Below are positions 44,581-55,320 of a stretch of DNA of 64,000 nt, one piece after another. This DNA is from Allochromatium humboldtianum (GTDB taxonomy: Bacteria; Pseudomonadota; Gammaproteobacteria; Chromatiales; Chromatiaceae): positions 124,001-188,000 of the forward strand of contig NZ_JABZEO010000006.1 of NCBI RefSeq assembly GCF_013385175.1. The letters are read 5' to 3'. The notes under the pieces were generated by a model, which worked only from the letters and a program-made list of their open reading frames with translations, was not told the DNA's origin and did not search any database. The position numbers were made by a program, and so were the translations under genes. Each line of letters begins with the position of its first letter. Within the stretch, counting starts at the first letter, position 1.

Positions 44581-46398
44581 ATGTGCGGCATCGCCGGATT
44601 CATCCTGGCTCGGGGTCGGCACCCCGAACCTGAGTTGCTCGATCGCATGGCCGAACGGCTCGCGCACCGTGGGCCGGACGATCGGGGCCGTTATTGCGCC
44701 GGGCCGGTCGGTCTGGTGCAGACGCGGCTGTCGATCATCGGACTGGAGAGCGGCCATCAGCCGCTGCTGTCGGCGGACGGGCAGCTCGCGCTGGTCGCCA
44801 ACGGCGAGGTCTACAACTACATCGAGCTGAACGCCGAACTGCGGGCGCTCGGGCATCCGCCGCGCACCGGCTCGGACTCCGAGACCATCCTCAACGCCTA
44901 TGCAGCGCATGGACTCGACGCGCTGGAACGATTGCGGGGGATGTTTGCCTTCGCGCTCCATGATGCGCACACCGGACGCCTGATCCTCGGACGCGACCGG
45001 CTCGGCATCAAGCCGTTGTTCTACGTCCGACTGCCCGACCGGATCGCGTTTGCTTCCGAGATCAAGGCGCTGCTGGCGATCCTGCCCGAATCGCCCCGGA
45101 TCTCGCCGAGCGCGCTACGCCAGTTCCTGCAAAACCAGTTCGCCGGCGGCGAGGAGACGCTGATCGACGGCATCCGGCGCGTCCCGCCGGGTACGGTGCT
45201 GCTGATCGACGCCGATCTGAACATCCGCCGGCATCGCTACTGGTCGGCGCTGGATGTGGAACCGCGCCGGATCGGGTTCGATGAGGCACGCGCCGAACTG
45301 GACGTGCTCATGGACGACGCCATGCGCGAGCATCAGCGTTCGGACGTCCCCTTCGGACTCTTTCTCTCCGGCGGGCTGGATTCGGCGGTGCTGGCCGCCA
45401 AGCTCGCCGAACAGGGCGCCGGACGCATCAAGAGCTATTCGGTCGGCTATCGCGGCACGACCATGGCGCATGAATTGGACGAAGCCGCGTGCGTGGCCGC
45501 GCACTTCGGTTTCGACCATCGACCGCTCGAACTGGATCTGCCCAAGGTGTTCGGACGTCTGCCGCATACGGTCTGGTGCGCCGACGAGCTGATGCGCGAT
45601 TACGCCTGCCTGCCGACCTCGATCCTGGCCGAGACGGCGGGCGCGGAGCTGAAGGTGGTGTTTTCGGGCGAAGGGGGCGACGAGGCGTTCGCCGGCTACG
45701 GGCGCTATCGTCCGCCGCTCGCCGAGCGGCTGCTGAAATCGATGCTGCATCCGGGCAGCGGCGGATTCCGCACCCGTGGCCAGTGGGCCGGACGCTGGAC
45801 ACGACGCCTGATGGGGTCGGCACTGCGGGCGGTCGTCGAGGCCGATCGCGCGCCGGTGCTCAGCGCCTGGCGCGAGACGCCCCGCCGCTGGTCGGACATG
45901 CAGCGCCGTCAGTACACCGACCTGGTCACGGCCCTGCCCGACAATCTGCTGGTCAAGACCGACCGGCTGTTGATGGGCTTCGGGCTGGAGGGGCGCGTAC
46001 CCTTTCTCGACCATCGGATCGTCGAGTTCGGGCTGTCGCTGCCGGATGAACTCAAGGTCCGCCGACATCAGGGCAAATGGCTGGTGCGACGCTGGGCCGA
46101 GCCGAAGCTGCCGCCCGGCCATCTGGAGCGGCCCAAGCGCGGCTTCCATGTCCCGGTCGGCGACTGGCTGCGCGGCGATCTGGCCGCCGAGGTCGGGCGA
46201 CGGCTGGCGTGCAATCCAGGCGTGCGTGACTGGTTCGAGGTCAGCGCCATCCCCGAGCTGGTCGCCGCGCGTCAGTCCGGACGCGGCGGCGGACGCGAGC
46301 TGTTCGGACTGATGCAGTTCGCCATCTGGCACCGGCTGTTCATCGATCAACCGGAACTCAAGCCCGCCCCGGACGAAGATCCGCTCGACTGGATCTAA
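44581..46398 (+). CDS. Asparagine synthase (glutamine-hydrolysing), AsnB-type
   Basis: 605 residues. N-terminal Ntn glutaminase domain with Cys2 (MCGIAGF) and HRGPDDRG; synthetase domain with PPi loop SGGLDSAVLAAKL near residue 263 and FSGEGGDEAFAGYGRY. It makes asparagine or, as in several glycan clusters, amidates a sugar or peptide. Six bp after pyrD, so probably cotranscribed. The 3' end overlaps the DUF2288 stop by 4 bp. The asnB symbol is withheld because subfamily substrates vary. Confidence 0.9.
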   Translation: MCGIAGFILARGRHPEPELLDRMAERLAHRGPDDRGRYCAGPVGLVQTRLSIIGLESGHQPLLSADGQLALVANGEVYNYIELNAELRALGHPPRTGSDSETILNAYAAHGLDALERLRGMFAFALHDAHTGRLILGRDRLGIKPLFYVRLPDRIAFASEIKALLAILPESPRISPSALRQFLQNQFAGGEETLIDGIRRVPPGTVLLIDADLNIRRHRYWSALDVEPRRIGFDEARAELDVLMDDAMREHQRSDVPFGLFLSGGLDSAVLAAKLAEQGAGRIKSYSVGYRGTTMAHELDEAACVAAHFGFDHRPLELDLPKVFGRLPHTVWCADELMRDYACLPTSILAETAGAELKVVFSGEGGDEAFAGYGRYRPPLAERLLKSMLHPGSGGFRTRGQWAGRWTRRLMGSALRAVVEADRAPVLSAWRETPRRWSDMQRRQYTDLVTALPDNLLVKTDRLLMGFGLEGRVPFLDHRIVEFGLSLPDELKVRRHQGKWLVRRWAEPKLPPGHLERPKRGFHVPVGDWLRGDLAAEVGRRLACNPGVRDWFEVSAIPELVAARQSGRGGGRELFGLMQFAIWHRLFIDQPELKPAPDEDPLDWI

Positions 46399-46712
46399 GC
46401 CCGATCCTGAACCAGCACCCAGGGCTTGACGACCACCGCCCAGACTTCGGCGTCGGCCTCCAGCCAGGCGCGTGCCTGGTCGTCGCTGACCGGCGCCAGA
46501 CGGCCCTGCTCCAGATCGGCGGCGATGGTCTGAGCCTCGTCACGCGAACAGCGCAACGCCAGCTCGACCAGATCCAGCTCGGGCACGACCGCGATCACCC
46601 GCCCCTGGGCGAAAAAGCGTTGCAGTTCACGCCACGGGAGACGGGCCGTCTCCTGATTGATCCTCGCCCGCTCCAGCGCGTCCTGATCCTCAAGCGGCCT
46701 TGTCACTGGCAT
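46395..46712 (-). CDS. DUF2288 family protein
   Basis: About 105 residues starting at ATG 46712. Matches DUF2288: [36 protein letters not shown] and the ending [16 protein letters not shown]. Function unknown. Its start lies inside the last 23 bp of glgB in another frame, so translation may be coupled to glgB. Upstream in-frame methionines exist (46721) and the exact start is uncertain. Confidence 0.8.
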   Translation of the reverse strand: MPVTRPLEDQDALERARINQETARLPWRELQRFFAQGRVIAVVPELDLVELALRCSRDEAQTIAADLEQGRLAPVSDDQARAWLEADAEVWAVVVKPWVLVQDRA

Positions 46713-48993
46713 CGCCGGCATCCGTTGAAGTCTCAGGAGCCTCCGACGTCGTCGAAGTCGGGGCCGCGTCATCGCCCTCTGCCTCGCCGGACGCTTCGGT
46801 CAGCGGCTCGTGCACCAGGATCAGCCCGGCCAGCGGCGGCAGCGAGATCAGCAGCGAGTGCGGACGTCCCATCCAGCTCACCGGCTCGGCCGTCACGCCG
46901 CCCTGATTGCCGACGTTGCTGCCGCCGTACAGCTCGGCATCCGAGTTGACCGCCTCGCGATAGAACCCGGCCTCGGGCACGCCGATGCGATAGTTGGTGC
47001 GCGGCACTGGGGTGAAGTTGAACACCGCCGCGATCAACGTCTTGCCGGCGCGATCTTTGCGGACATAGCTCAGCACCGACTGCGAACTGTCGTGACAGTC
47101 GATCCACTCGAATCCGGCCGCGTCGAAATCGACCTCGTGCAGGGCCGGAAGCTCGGCGTAGATCCGGTTGAGATCGGCGATCAGCCTGTGCACACCCTGA
47201 TGCGGCGGGCGCTCCATCAGCTCCCAATCGAGCTGACTGGCGAAGTTCCATTCCTTGCCCTGACCGAACTCACAGCCCTGGAACAGCAGCTTCTTGCCTG
47301 GATAGCTGAACATGAAGGTGTAGAGCAGGCGCAGACTGGCGAACTTCTGCCAGCCGTCGCCCGGCATCTTGTCGAGCATCGACTTCTTGCCGTGCACGAC
47401 CTCGTCGTGCGAGAAGGGCAGCACGAAGTTCTCGGTGAAGGCGTAGAGCAGCCCGAACGTCAGCAGGTCGTGATGGAAGTGGCGATAGATCGGGTCTTTC
47501 TGCATGTAGGACAGGGTGTCGTGCATCCAGCCCATGTTCCACTTCATGCTGAAGCCCAGCCCGCCGAGATAGGTCGGACGCGACACCGCCGGCCAGGCAG
47601 TCGACTCCTCGGCGACCATGAGCGTGCCGGGGAACTGCTCGTGCGTGACCATGTTCAGCTCACGCAGGAAATCGACGGCCTCCAGGTTTTCGTTGCCGCC
47701 GTACTTGTTGGGGATCCATTCGCCGGCATTGCGCGAATAGTCCAGATAGAGCATCGAGGCCACGGCATCGACGCGCAGACCGTCGATGTGGAACTCCTCC
47801 AGCCAGTAGAGCGCGCTGGCGAGCAGGAAGTTGCGTACCTCGTTGCGCCCGAAATTGAAGATCAGCGTGCCCCAGTCCTTGTGCTCGCCCAGACGCGGAT
47901 CGGCGTGCTCGTAGAGCGCGGTGCCGTCGAAGCGCGCCAGCGCATAGGCGTCCTTCGGGAAGTGCGCCGGCACCCAGTCGAGCAGCACGCCGATGCCTTC
48001 GCGGTGGAAATGATCGACGAAATAGCGGAAGTCGTCCGGCGTGCCGAAACGCGAGGTCGGGGCGAAATAGCCGGTGCACTGATAGCCCCAGGAGGCATCG
48101 AGCGGATGCTCGGTGATCGGCATCAATTCGATATGGGTGAAGCCGAGTTCCTTGACGTAGTCGGCGATCTCGTGGGCCAGCACCCGATAGTTGAGGAAGT
48201 CGCCCTCGGGATCACGCCGCCAGGAGCCGAGATGGACCTCGTAGACCGACATCGGCGCCTGCTGCCAGTTGGTCTTGGCGCGTTGCTCCATCCAGTCGGT
48301 GTCCGACCAGTCGAAGGCGCTCTCCACGGCGAGCAGCCCGGCGGTCTGCGGACGCTCCTGGAACGCCTGCGCATAGGGGTCGATCTTGATGTGGATATGG
48401 GTGGCGCGGTCGCGGATCTCGTATTTGTAGAAACCGCCCGCCTCCAGCCCCGGAATGAACAGCTCCCAGACGCCCGAACCGCCGCGCACCCGCATCGGAT
48501 TGGCGCGTCCGTCCCAGGCGTTGAAGTCGCCCACCACACTGACGCGCTCGGCATTCGGCGACCAGACGGCGAAGCGGATACCGGGCACGCCCTCGAACTC
48601 GACCGCGTGCGAGCCGAGGATGCGGTAGATGTGCCAGTGCTTGCCCTCGCCGAACAGATGCAGGTCGAGATCGCCCAGCACCGGCGGGAAGCAATAGGGA
48701 TCGTATTGGACATGGGTCAGACCGTCGGCATCCGTCCATTCGACCTGGAAGCGTTGCGGCAGCCGACCCGCCTCGCCTTCCCAGACGAAGAAATCACTGC
48801 CATCGATGCGCTCCATCGGCGCGTCGGGTTCGACCAGTCGGACCTGCTCGGCCTGCGGCAGGAAGACGCGCGCGACGGCCCGCCCGTTGTCCTCATGGCG
48901 TCCGAGAACCTCGAAGGGATCGTGGTGACGCGCCTCGACGATACGCTGCAAGGGTTCAGGGAGCTTGGGGGCGGATCTGGTCGCGTTGGCCAT
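46690..48993 (-). CDS. glgB: 1,4-alpha-glucan (glycogen) branching enzyme
   Basis: Introduces alpha-1,6 branches into glycogen. 767 residues, GH13. CBM48 domains lie near 25-235; the catalytic barrel has nucleophile Asp409 ([11 protein letters not shown]), acid/base Glu462 (VAEESTAWP) and transition-state Asp530 (FSHDEVVHG). The last about 40 residues form an acidic Ala/Thr/Ser-rich tail ([18 protein letters not shown]...), longer than usual. Divergent from glgC across 94 bp, so shared control is likely. Glycogen is the normal dark-energy store of purple sulfur bacteria. Confidence 0.96.
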   Translation of the reverse strand: MANATRSAPKLPEPLQRIVEARHHDPFEVLGRHEDNGRAVARVFLPQAEQVRLVEPDAPMERIDGSDFFVWEGEAGRLPQRFQVEWTDADGLTHVQYDPYCFPPVLGDLDLHLFGEGKHWHIYRILGSHAVEFEGVPGIRFAVWSPNAERVSVVGDFNAWDGRANPMRVRGGSGVWELFIPGLEAGGFYKYEIRDRATHIHIKIDPYAQAFQERPQTAGLLAVESAFDWSDTDWMEQRAKTNWQQAPMSVYEVHLGSWRRDPEGDFLNYRVLAHEIADYVKELGFTHIELMPITEHPLDASWGYQCTGYFAPTSRFGTPDDFRYFVDHFHREGIGVLLDWVPAHFPKDAYALARFDGTALYEHADPRLGEHKDWGTLIFNFGRNEVRNFLLASALYWLEEFHIDGLRVDAVASMLYLDYSRNAGEWIPNKYGGNENLEAVDFLRELNMVTHEQFPGTLMVAEESTAWPAVSRPTYLGGLGFSMKWNMGWMHDTLSYMQKDPIYRHFHHDLLTFGLLYAFTENFVLPFSHDEVVHGKKSMLDKMPGDGWQKFASLRLLYTFMFSYPGKKLLFQGCEFGQGKEWNFASQLDWELMERPPHQGVHRLIADLNRIYAELPALHEVDFDAAGFEWIDCHDSSQSVLSYVRKDRAGKTLIAAVFNFTPVPRTNYRIGVPEAGFYREAVNSDAELYGGSNVGNQGGVTAEPVSWMGRPHSLLISLPPLAGLILVHEPLTEASGEAEGDDAAPTSTTSEAPETSTDAGDASDKAA

Positions 48994-49087
48994 GTCGTTC
49001 CTGTACCTCTGGGGATTGGAATACGCGGGGATGGTATCATAAGGATGTTCCCAATCCTTTGTAGGCCGTCGTCAAACAGGAGGAGCC

Positions 49088-50359
49088 ATGGCTCACACCA
49101 ACCCCAGGTTCATCAGCCGGCTGACCCGCAACACACTGGCGCTCATCCTGGCTGGGGGGCGTGGCTCGCGACTCAAGCAACTGACCGCCTGGCGTTCCAA
49201 GCCCGCCGTGCCCTTCGGCGGCAAGTTCCGCATCATCGACTTCCCGCTCTCCAACTGCATCAACTCCGGCATCCGGCGCATCGGCGTGCTGACCCAGTAC
49301 AAGGCCCATTCGCTGATCCTGCACATCCAGAAGGGCTGGGGCTTCCTGCGCGGCGAGTTCGGCGAGTTCGTCGAGCTGTGGCCGGCGCAGCAGCGTGTGG
49401 CCGAGACCGCCTGGTATGCCGGCACGGCGGATGCGGTGTTCCAGAATCTCGACATCATCCGCGACCACGATCCCGAATACATCCTGATCCTGGCCGGCGA
49501 TCACATCTACAAGATGGACTATGGCGCCATGATCGCCCATCACGTCGAGAGCGGCGCCGACATGACGGTCGGCTGTCTGGAGGTCGACGTGGAGCGCGCA
49601 CGCGAGTTCGGCGTCATGTCGGTCGACAGCGACGGCCGGGTGCGCCGCTTCGCCGAGAAACCCGCCACCCCTGAGACCATCCCCGGCCAGCCAGACCGCT
49701 GTCTGGCCTCGATGGGCATCTATGTGTTCAATCGCGGTTTTCTGTTCGAGCAACTGTTCAAGGACTCGGACATGCCGGGGTCGAGTCATGACTTCGGCAA
49801 GGACATCATCCCCAACGTCATCAAGCTCTATCGGGTCATGGCCTACACCTTCCGCGATCCGCGCAGCGGCGATCAGGCCTACTGGCGCGACGTCGGAACC
49901 CTGGACGCCTTCTGGGAGGCCAATCTGGAGCTGATCGGCGTCACGCCGCCGCTGAACCTCTATGACACCAACTGGCCGATCTGGACCTATCAGGAACAGT
50001 TGCCGCCGGCCAAGTTCGTGTTCGACGACGACGACCGGCGCGGCATGGCGGTCGACTCCATGGTCTCGGGCGGCTGCATCATCTCGGGCGCGACGGTGCG
50101 CCATTCGCTGCTGTTTTCGAACGTGCGAGTGAACTCTTACAGCCAGGTGAGTGACTCAGTGATTCTGCCGGACGTGGAGATCGGGCGAAACTGCATCGTG
50201 CGCAAGGCGATCGTCGACCGTTTTTGCCAGCTGCCCGAGGGCACCCAAATCGGACTCGACGCCGAGGCCGATCGGCGCGCCGGTTTCCATGTGAGCGAGG
50301 GCGGCGTCACCCTGGTGACGCCCGAGATGCTCGGGCAGGACGCCAATCAGGTTCGCTGA
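49088..50359 (+). CDS. glgC: Glucose-1-phosphate adenylyltransferase
   Basis: Makes ADP-glucose, the regulated step of glycogen synthesis. 423 residues. Nucleotide-binding [47 protein letters not shown] (activator region), RGTADAV-type [12 protein letters not shown] and the C-terminal left-handed helix ([20 protein letters not shown]). AGGAGGAG ribosome site. Divergent from glgB. Followed 31 bp later by thiS. Confidence 0.96.
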   Translation: MAHTNPRFISRLTRNTLALILAGGRGSRLKQLTAWRSKPAVPFGGKFRIIDFPLSNCINSGIRRIGVLTQYKAHSLILHIQKGWGFLRGEFGEFVELWPAQQRVAETAWYAGTADAVFQNLDIIRDHDPEYILILAGDHIYKMDYGAMIAHHVESGADMTVGCLEVDVERAREFGVMSVDSDGRVRRFAEKPATPETIPGQPDRCLASMGIYVFNRGFLFEQLFKDSDMPGSSHDFGKDIIPNVIKLYRVMAYTFRDPRSGDQAYWRDVGTLDAFWEANLELIGVTPPLNLYDTNWPIWTYQEQLPPAKFVFDDDDRRGMAVDSMVSGGCIISGATVRHSLLFSNVRVNSYSQVSDSVILPDVEIGRNCIVRKAIVDRFCQLPEGTQIGLDAEADRRAGFHVSEGGVTLVTPEMLGQDANQVR

Positions 50360-50390
50360 AATCCTAATCGGATCACTCATACATCAGACT

Positions 50391-50591
50391 ATGAAGATCA
50401 TCTTGAACGGAGCACCCCGCGAGATCGCCGACGGTATGCGCGTGTCGGAGCTCGTCGAATATCTGGAGCTGCTCGGCCAGCGCTTCGCCATTGAGGTCAA
50501 TGCCGAACTGGTGCCGCGCAGTCGTTTCGCCGAGCATCGGCTGGCCGTCGGCGACAGGGTCGAGATCATCCAGGCCGTCGGCGGCGGTTGA
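50391..50591 (+). CDS. thiS: Sulfur carrier protein ThiS
   Basis: 66-residue ubiquitin-fold sulfur carrier for thiamine thiazole synthesis. It ends in the required Gly-Gly (VEIIQAVGGG), which becomes the thiocarboxylate. thiG follows 60 bp downstream. No TPP riboswitch (THI box) is seen in the short gap before it; transcription may come from the glgC side or a local promoter. Confidence 0.93.
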   Translation: MKIILNGAPREIADGMRVSELVEYLELLGQRFAIEVNAELVPRSRFAEHRLAVGDRVEIIQAVGGG

Positions 50592-50651
50592 GTCGAGTGC
50601 GCTGTCGTTTCCAATCCCCAATGTCCGAATCGCTACCTCTAGAGTCATCGC

Positions 50652-51449
50652 ATGTCCACACCCGCCCCAACTTCCGATCGTCTCATCATCGCCGGTAAGG
50701 ATTACGGCTCGCGTCTGCTGGTCGGCACCGGCAAATACAAGGACATGGACGAGACCGCGCGCGCCATTGAGGCCAGCGGCGCCGAGATCGTCACCATCGC
50801 CGTGCGCCGCACCAACATCGGCCAGAACAGCGACGAGCCGAACATTCTCGACGTGCTGCCGCCGGATCGTTACACCATCCTGCCCAACACGGCCGGCTGC
50901 TATGACGTCGACACGGCGGTGCGCACCTGTCGGCTGGCGCGCGAACTGCTCGACGGCCACAACCTGGTCAAGCTCGAAGTGCTCGGCGACGAGAAGACGC
51001 TGTTCCCCGATGTCATGGCCACGCTCAAGGCCGCCGAGATCCTGGTCAAGGACGGCTTCGAGGTCATGGTCTACACCAATGACGATCCCATCGTCGCGCG
51101 CGAGCTTGAAGCCATCGGCTGTGTGGCCGTGATGCCGCTGGCAGCGCCGATCGGCTCGGGCCTGGGCATTCGCAATCCGCTCAATATCCTGACCATCGTC
51201 GAGAACGCCAAGGTGCCGATCCTGGTCGATGCTGGCGTGGGCACGGCTTCGGATGCGGCCGAGGCGATGGAGCTGGGTTGCGACGGCGTGCTGATGAACA
51301 CCGCGATTGCCGCCGCCAAGAACCCGATCCTCATGGCCAGCGCCATGCGCAAGGCGATCGAGGCCGGGCGCGAGGCGTTCCTGGCCGGGCGGATGCCGGC
51401 CAAGCGCTTTGCCTCGGCATCTTCGCCGATCGAAGGTTTGTTCTTTTGA
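50652..51449 (+). CDS. thiG: Thiazole synthase ThiG
   Basis: 265-residue TIM-barrel enzyme that joins DXP, dehydroglycine and ThiS-thiocarboxylate to form the thiazole of thiamine. Motifs: [42 protein letters not shown], Schiff-base Lys in [17 protein letters not shown], and [20 protein letters not shown]. Pairs with thiS; trmB follows after 22 bp, an order seen in many gammaproteobacteria. Confidence 0.96.
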   Translation: MSTPAPTSDRLIIAGKDYGSRLLVGTGKYKDMDETARAIEASGAEIVTIAVRRTNIGQNSDEPNILDVLPPDRYTILPNTAGCYDVDTAVRTCRLARELLDGHNLVKLEVLGDEKTLFPDVMATLKAAEILVKDGFEVMVYTNDDPIVARELEAIGCVAVMPLAAPIGSGLGIRNPLNILTIVENAKVPILVDAGVGTASDAAEAMELGCDGVLMNTAIAAAKNPILMASAMRKAIEAGREAFLAGRMPAKRFASASSPIEGLFF

Positions 51450-51471
51450 TCGTTTGAATCCAAGGAATCCC

Positions 51472-52191
51472 GTGAGTTTTTCGGATACTCGCTCAAACGC
51501 CACGCCTCCCGAGCATCGCCGTGCCATCCGTAGCTTCGTGCTGCGCGAGGGGCGTCTGACGGCGGCTCAGGAACGTGCTTTCAACGAACTCTGGCCGCGC
51601 TTCGGTGTGGACTGGAGGCCGGGCGCGTCGCTCGATCTCGCGACGCTGTTCGGCAATGACCGGCCGGTGGTGCTGGAGATCGGCTTCGGCAACGGCGAAT
51701 CGCTGGCCGAGATGGCCGAGCGCGATCCGGAGCGCAACTGGCTCGGGATCGAGGTCCATCGTCCGGGCGTCGGGCATCTGCTGCTGGAGATCGAGCGGCG
51801 GGGTCTGACCAATCTGCGGGTGATGCGTCACGACGCCGTCGAGGTGCTGCGCGCCGGGATCGAGCCGGGCGCGCTCGATGCCGTGCAACTGTTCTTCCCC
51901 GATCCCTGGCCGAAGAAGCGTCATCACAAGCGGCGGATTCTGAGTCCGGAGCTGGTCGGACTGCTGGCGCGCGTCATCCGGCCGGGCGGGATCTTCCATG
52001 CCGCGACCGACTGGGCGCACTATGCCGAGCAGATGCTCGAGGTGCTCGACGGTGCGGCGGATCTGTTCGAGAACGCGGCTGGAGCCGGCGCCTATGCGCC
52101 CCGCCCCGCCAACCGTCCGCTGACCAAGTTCGAGCAGCGCGGCGAGCGGCTCGGGCATCCGGTGGCCGATCTCATCTACCGACGCCTCTGA
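51472..52191 (+). CDS. trmB: tRNA (guanine-N7-)-methyltransferase
   Basis: Methylates G46 of tRNAs with SAM. 239 residues from GTG 51472, preceded by AAGGA; the open frame upstream runs through the thiG 3' end and is not family-like. Motifs: VLEIGFGNGESLAEMA (SAM site), DAVQLFFPDPWPKKRHHKRR (signature) and NRPLTKFEQRGERLGHPV. Located between thiG and fetA. Confidence 0.94.
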   Translation: MSFSDTRSNATPPEHRRAIRSFVLREGRLTAAQERAFNELWPRFGVDWRPGASLDLATLFGNDRPVVLEIGFGNGESLAEMAERDPERNWLGIEVHRPGVGHLLLEIERRGLTNLRVMRHDAVEVLRAGIEPGALDAVQLFFPDPWPKKRHHKRRILSPELVGLLARVIRPGGIFHAATDWAHYAEQMLEVLDGAADLFENAAGAGAYAPRPANRPLTKFEQRGERLGHPVADLIYRRL

Positions 52192-52203
52192 GGCTGAATC
52201 CGC

Positions 52204-52872
52204 ATGGCTGGCCTGCGACTCGACGGACTGACGCATCGCACGCTGGCGCCCGTGGATCTCGTGCTCGATGCCGGCGAGCGGGTATTCGTCTCCGGTCCGT
52301 CCGGGTCGGGCAAGAGCCTGCTGCTGCGCGCCATCGCCGATCTCGATCCGCATCAGGGCGAGGTCTGGCTCGATACCGAGCCGCGCTCGCGGATGGCGCC
52401 GCCCGTCTGGCGACGGCGGGTTGGGCTGCTGCCAGCCGAGTCGTTCTGGTGGGCCGAGACGGTCGGGGAACATTTCCCCGCGATTCAAACATCCGGCACG
52501 CTGTCGGCTGAAAAGATGGGCGCGTTTCACTCGGACCATCCTACGCATCGAGATCAGATCAACGGCTGGCTGACCGGACTCGGTTTCGAGCCGGACGTGC
52601 TCGACTGGTCGGTCACACGGCTGTCGACCGGCGAACGCCAACGTTTGGCTCTGGTGCGATTGCTGGCACAGCGACCCGAGGCGCTGCTGCTCGACGAGGC
52701 GACGGCCAACCTCGATCCGGTCAACCGCGATCGGGTCGAGACCCTGGTCGAAACCTATCGACGCGAACAGGACGCCGCTGTGCTCTGGGTCAGCCATGAT
52801 CCCGAACAGCGCCGACGCCTCGGAGGGCGCGCCTTCGTCATTTGCAATGGACGGCTGGAGCCTGAGACCTGA
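52204..52872 (+). CDS. fetA: Iron efflux ABC transporter, ATP-binding subunit (FetA-like)
   Basis: 222-residue ABC ATPase. Walker A GPSGSGKS at 31-38, signature LSTGERQRLALVRLL, Walker B ALLLDEATANLD and H-switch WVSHDPEQ. It overlaps the next gene (permease) by one base. With FetB it matches the FetAB (YbbL/YbbM) iron exporter that lowers cytosolic iron under oxidative stress. Functional naming rests on the pair rather than the ATPase alone. Confidence 0.85.
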   Translation: MAGLRLDGLTHRTLAPVDLVLDAGERVFVSGPSGSGKSLLLRAIADLDPHQGEVWLDTEPRSRMAPPVWRRRVGLLPAESFWWAETVGEHFPAIQTSGTLSAEKMGAFHSDHPTHRDQINGWLTGLGFEPDVLDWSVTRLSTGERQRLALVRLLAQRPEALLLDEATANLDPVNRDRVETLVETYRREQDAAVLWVSHDPEQRRRLGGRAFVICNGRLEPET

Positions 52873-53702
52873 TGGACGCGAACGCCCCTGCAAGCCCGAG
52901 CATCAGCCTGATCGAACTCTCGCCCTGGGATCTGTCGCTGGCCTCGCTGCTGGTGCTGCTACTGGCCGTGCTGTCCTGGCGACTGCGGCTCGGGGTCGAG
53001 CGGCGCGTGCTGATCGCCGCCGCGCGCAGTGCGGTGCAGCTCAGCCTGGTCGGTCTGGTGCTCAAACTGCTGTTCGCCCAGACCAGTCTGCCGCTGATCG
53101 GACTCATGGCTCTGGTCATGCTCTCGGTCGCCGGCTTCGAGGTCATGCAGCGCCAGACGCGCCGCTTCGGCGGTCCCTGGGGCTACGGCATCGGCGCCGT
53201 CTCGATGTTTCTGTCCTCGTTCAGCGTCACCCTGCTGGCGCTCACGGTCGTCATCGGGGTCGAACCCTGGTATCAGCCGCAATATCTCATCCCCCTGCTA
53301 GGGATGCTGCTCGGCAACACCATGAGCGGCGTGGCCATCGCACTCGACAACCTCACCCGCCATGCCTGGGAGTCACGTGGCCGGATCGAAGCGCGTCTGC
53401 TGGCCGGTCAGGACTGGGAGCAGGCCATCGAGCACATCCGGCGCGAGGCCCTGCGCTCCGGACTCATCCCCATCATCAATGCCATGGGCACGGCCGGACT
53501 GGTCAGTCTTCCGGGCATGATGACCGGCCAGATCCTCGCCGGCAGTCCGCCGATGGACGCAGCCAAGTACCAACTGCTCATCATGTTCCTGATCGCCGCC
53601 GGCACCGGACTCGGCGCGATGGTCGCCGTCTGGATGGGTTCGCGGCGGCTGTTCGACGAGCGCCAGCGACTGCGGCTCGACCGGCTGACTCAGGCTGGAT
53701 AA
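52872..53702 (+). CDS. fetB: Iron efflux ABC transporter permease (FetB-like, UPF0014)
   Basis: 276-residue permease of the UPF0014/FetB family, about seven helices. Diagnostic segments: ARSAVQLSLVGLVLKLLF, LLGMLLGNTMSGVAIALDNL and MGTAGLVSLPGMMTGQILAG with SPPMDAAKYQLLIMF. Start overlaps the fetA stop by 1 bp. A weak hairpin (AACAC..GTGTT) just after the stop may end the transcript. Confidence 0.9.
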   Translation: MDANAPASPSISLIELSPWDLSLASLLVLLLAVLSWRLRLGVERRVLIAAARSAVQLSLVGLVLKLLFAQTSLPLIGLMALVMLSVAGFEVMQRQTRRFGGPWGYGIGAVSMFLSSFSVTLLALTVVIGVEPWYQPQYLIPLLGMLLGNTMSGVAIALDNLTRHAWESRGRIEARLLAGQDWEQAIEHIRREALRSGLIPIINAMGTAGLVSLPGMMTGQILAGSPPMDAAKYQLLIMFLIAAGTGLGAMVAVWMGSRRLFDERQRLRLDRLTQAG

Positions 53703-53865
53703 GAACACGCTTTAATTGAGTGTTTTAATCCATTAAATGCAACTCCCGGCATTCTCTTGGATCTCAACTTCAGCTAACGTGACGGTTATGTTGCGCCGCA
53801 TCATGGGCTAGTACGGCCCGCTCGCGGCGATCGGCGTCCGCGCCGCCGTTGGAGACCAAGAACTC

Positions 53866-55269
53866 ATGTCCGCTTCGACCCATTACGATGTTCTGATCGT
53901 CGGCGCCGGCGTCACCGGCACCGCCCTGCTCTATGAACTGGCCAAGTTCACGGATCTCAACCGGCTGTGTCTGGTCGAGAAATACGACAGCGTGGCCAGC
54001 GTCAACTCACACGCCCACAGCAACAGCCAGACCATCCATTGCGGCGACATCGAGACCAACTACTCGCTCGACAAGGCCCGCGCCGTCAAGCGCACGGCCT
54101 ATATGGTCATCAACTACGCCACCAAGCTCCCGGCGCGCGATCGCGACCGCATCATCTTCCGCATGCCCAAGATGCTGCTCGGGGTTGGCAAGGATGAGTG
54201 CGATCTGGTGCGTCGGCGCTATGAGAGCTTCAAGGAGCTCTTCCCCCGGATGCAGCTCCTGGAGCGTCAGGACATCGCCGACCTGGAGCCGAACGTCGCC
54301 CTGGTCGATGGCGCCTGGCGCAAGGAGGAGATCGTCGCCACCGGCACTCCGGACGAGTACTGCGCGGTCGACTTCCAGGCGCTGGCCGAATCCTTCTCGC
54401 GCGAGTGCGTGCGTATGGAACGCAGCTCCAACAAGCAGATCACCCAGCTGTTTTCGACCAAGGTCGACAGAATCCGCCGCACCGATGACGGCGGCTATGC
54501 GGTCGAGACCAGTCGCGGTCCGCTCCAGGCGCGTGCCGTGGTGGTCTGCGCCGGCGGGCACTCGCTGCTGATGGCCCAGGAGATGGGACTCGGGCTGGAA
54601 TACTCCTGTCTGCCGGTGGCCGGCTCCTTCTATTTCGCTCCCGAGGCGCTCAACGGCAAGGTCTACACGGTCCAGAATCCCAATCTGCCTTTCGCGGCCG
54701 TGCATGGCGACCACGATGTCAAGGAACGCGGCAAGACCCGCTTCGGACCCACAGCGCTCATGCTGCCGATGCTCGAACGGCGCAATCCGTCCTCGATCCG
54801 CGAGTTCTTCAAGGTGCTGCGCTTCGACCGTCAGGTCGCCGGCGTGCTCTGGGATCAGTTCAAGGTGCGCGACATCCGGCACTACATCCTGCGCAATTTC
54901 CTCTACGAGGTGCCGCATCTCAACCGGCGTCTGTTCGTCAAGGAGATCCGCAAGATCGTGCCCTCGATGACGGTCGAAGACATCAGCTATGCCGAGGGCT
55001 TCGGCGGCATCCGACCGCAACTGATCGACAAGGCGGCCCGCAAGCTGCGCATGGGCGAGGCCAAGATCAGCGACGGTCAGGGCATCATCTTCAACATGAC
55101 GCCTTCGCCGGGCGGCACGAGCTGTCTGGGCAGCGGCGAGAACGACATGCGCACCATCGCCGGCTATCTGGGTGCGCGCATCGACGAAGCGGCCTTCGAG
55201 CGTGAGCTGTTGATGGGACACGAGGACACGCGCGCGTCCCAGTCGATCCTGACCGAGGACGCGGCCTGA
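53866..55269 (+). CDS. mqo: Malate:quinone oxidoreductase
   Basis: 467-residue FAD enzyme that oxidises malate to oxaloacetate and reduces quinone at the inner membrane. FAD motif VLIVGAGVTGTALLYELAK; MQO-type segment SVASVNSHAHSNSQTIHCGD; TRFGPTALMLPMLERRNP; and the closing FNMTPSPGGTSCLGSGENDM. SD is GGAGA before ATG. It resembles the MQO branch of epsilon- and some gammaproteobacteria. nhaD follows after a 224-bp leader. Confidence 0.9.
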   Translation: MSASTHYDVLIVGAGVTGTALLYELAKFTDLNRLCLVEKYDSVASVNSHAHSNSQTIHCGDIETNYSLDKARAVKRTAYMVINYATKLPARDRDRIIFRMPKMLLGVGKDECDLVRRRYESFKELFPRMQLLERQDIADLEPNVALVDGAWRKEEIVATGTPDEYCAVDFQALAESFSRECVRMERSSNKQITQLFSTKVDRIRRTDDGGYAVETSRGPLQARAVVVCAGGHSLLMAQEMGLGLEYSCLPVAGSFYFAPEALNGKVYTVQNPNLPFAAVHGDHDVKERGKTRFGPTALMLPMLERRNPSSIREFFKVLRFDRQVAGVLWDQFKVRDIRHYILRNFLYEVPHLNRRLFVKEIRKIVPSMTVEDISYAEGFGGIRPQLIDKAARKLRMGEAKISDGQGIIFNMTPSPGGTSCLGSGENDMRTIAGYLGARIDEAAFERELLMGHEDTRASQSILTEDAA

Positions 55270-55320
55270 AGTCGCCGACCGACCCCATCGATCATCGCAC
55301 CTTCAATCCTTTCAATTGGG

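Noticed and set aside
46810-49674. 954-codon plus-strand frame across glgB and the start of glgC
   Set aside because: Antisense of glgB followed by an out-of-frame reading of glgC; low-complexity composition and no motif.
50360-50390. TPP riboswitch before thiS
   Set aside because: The gap is only 31 bp and no THI-box core is present.
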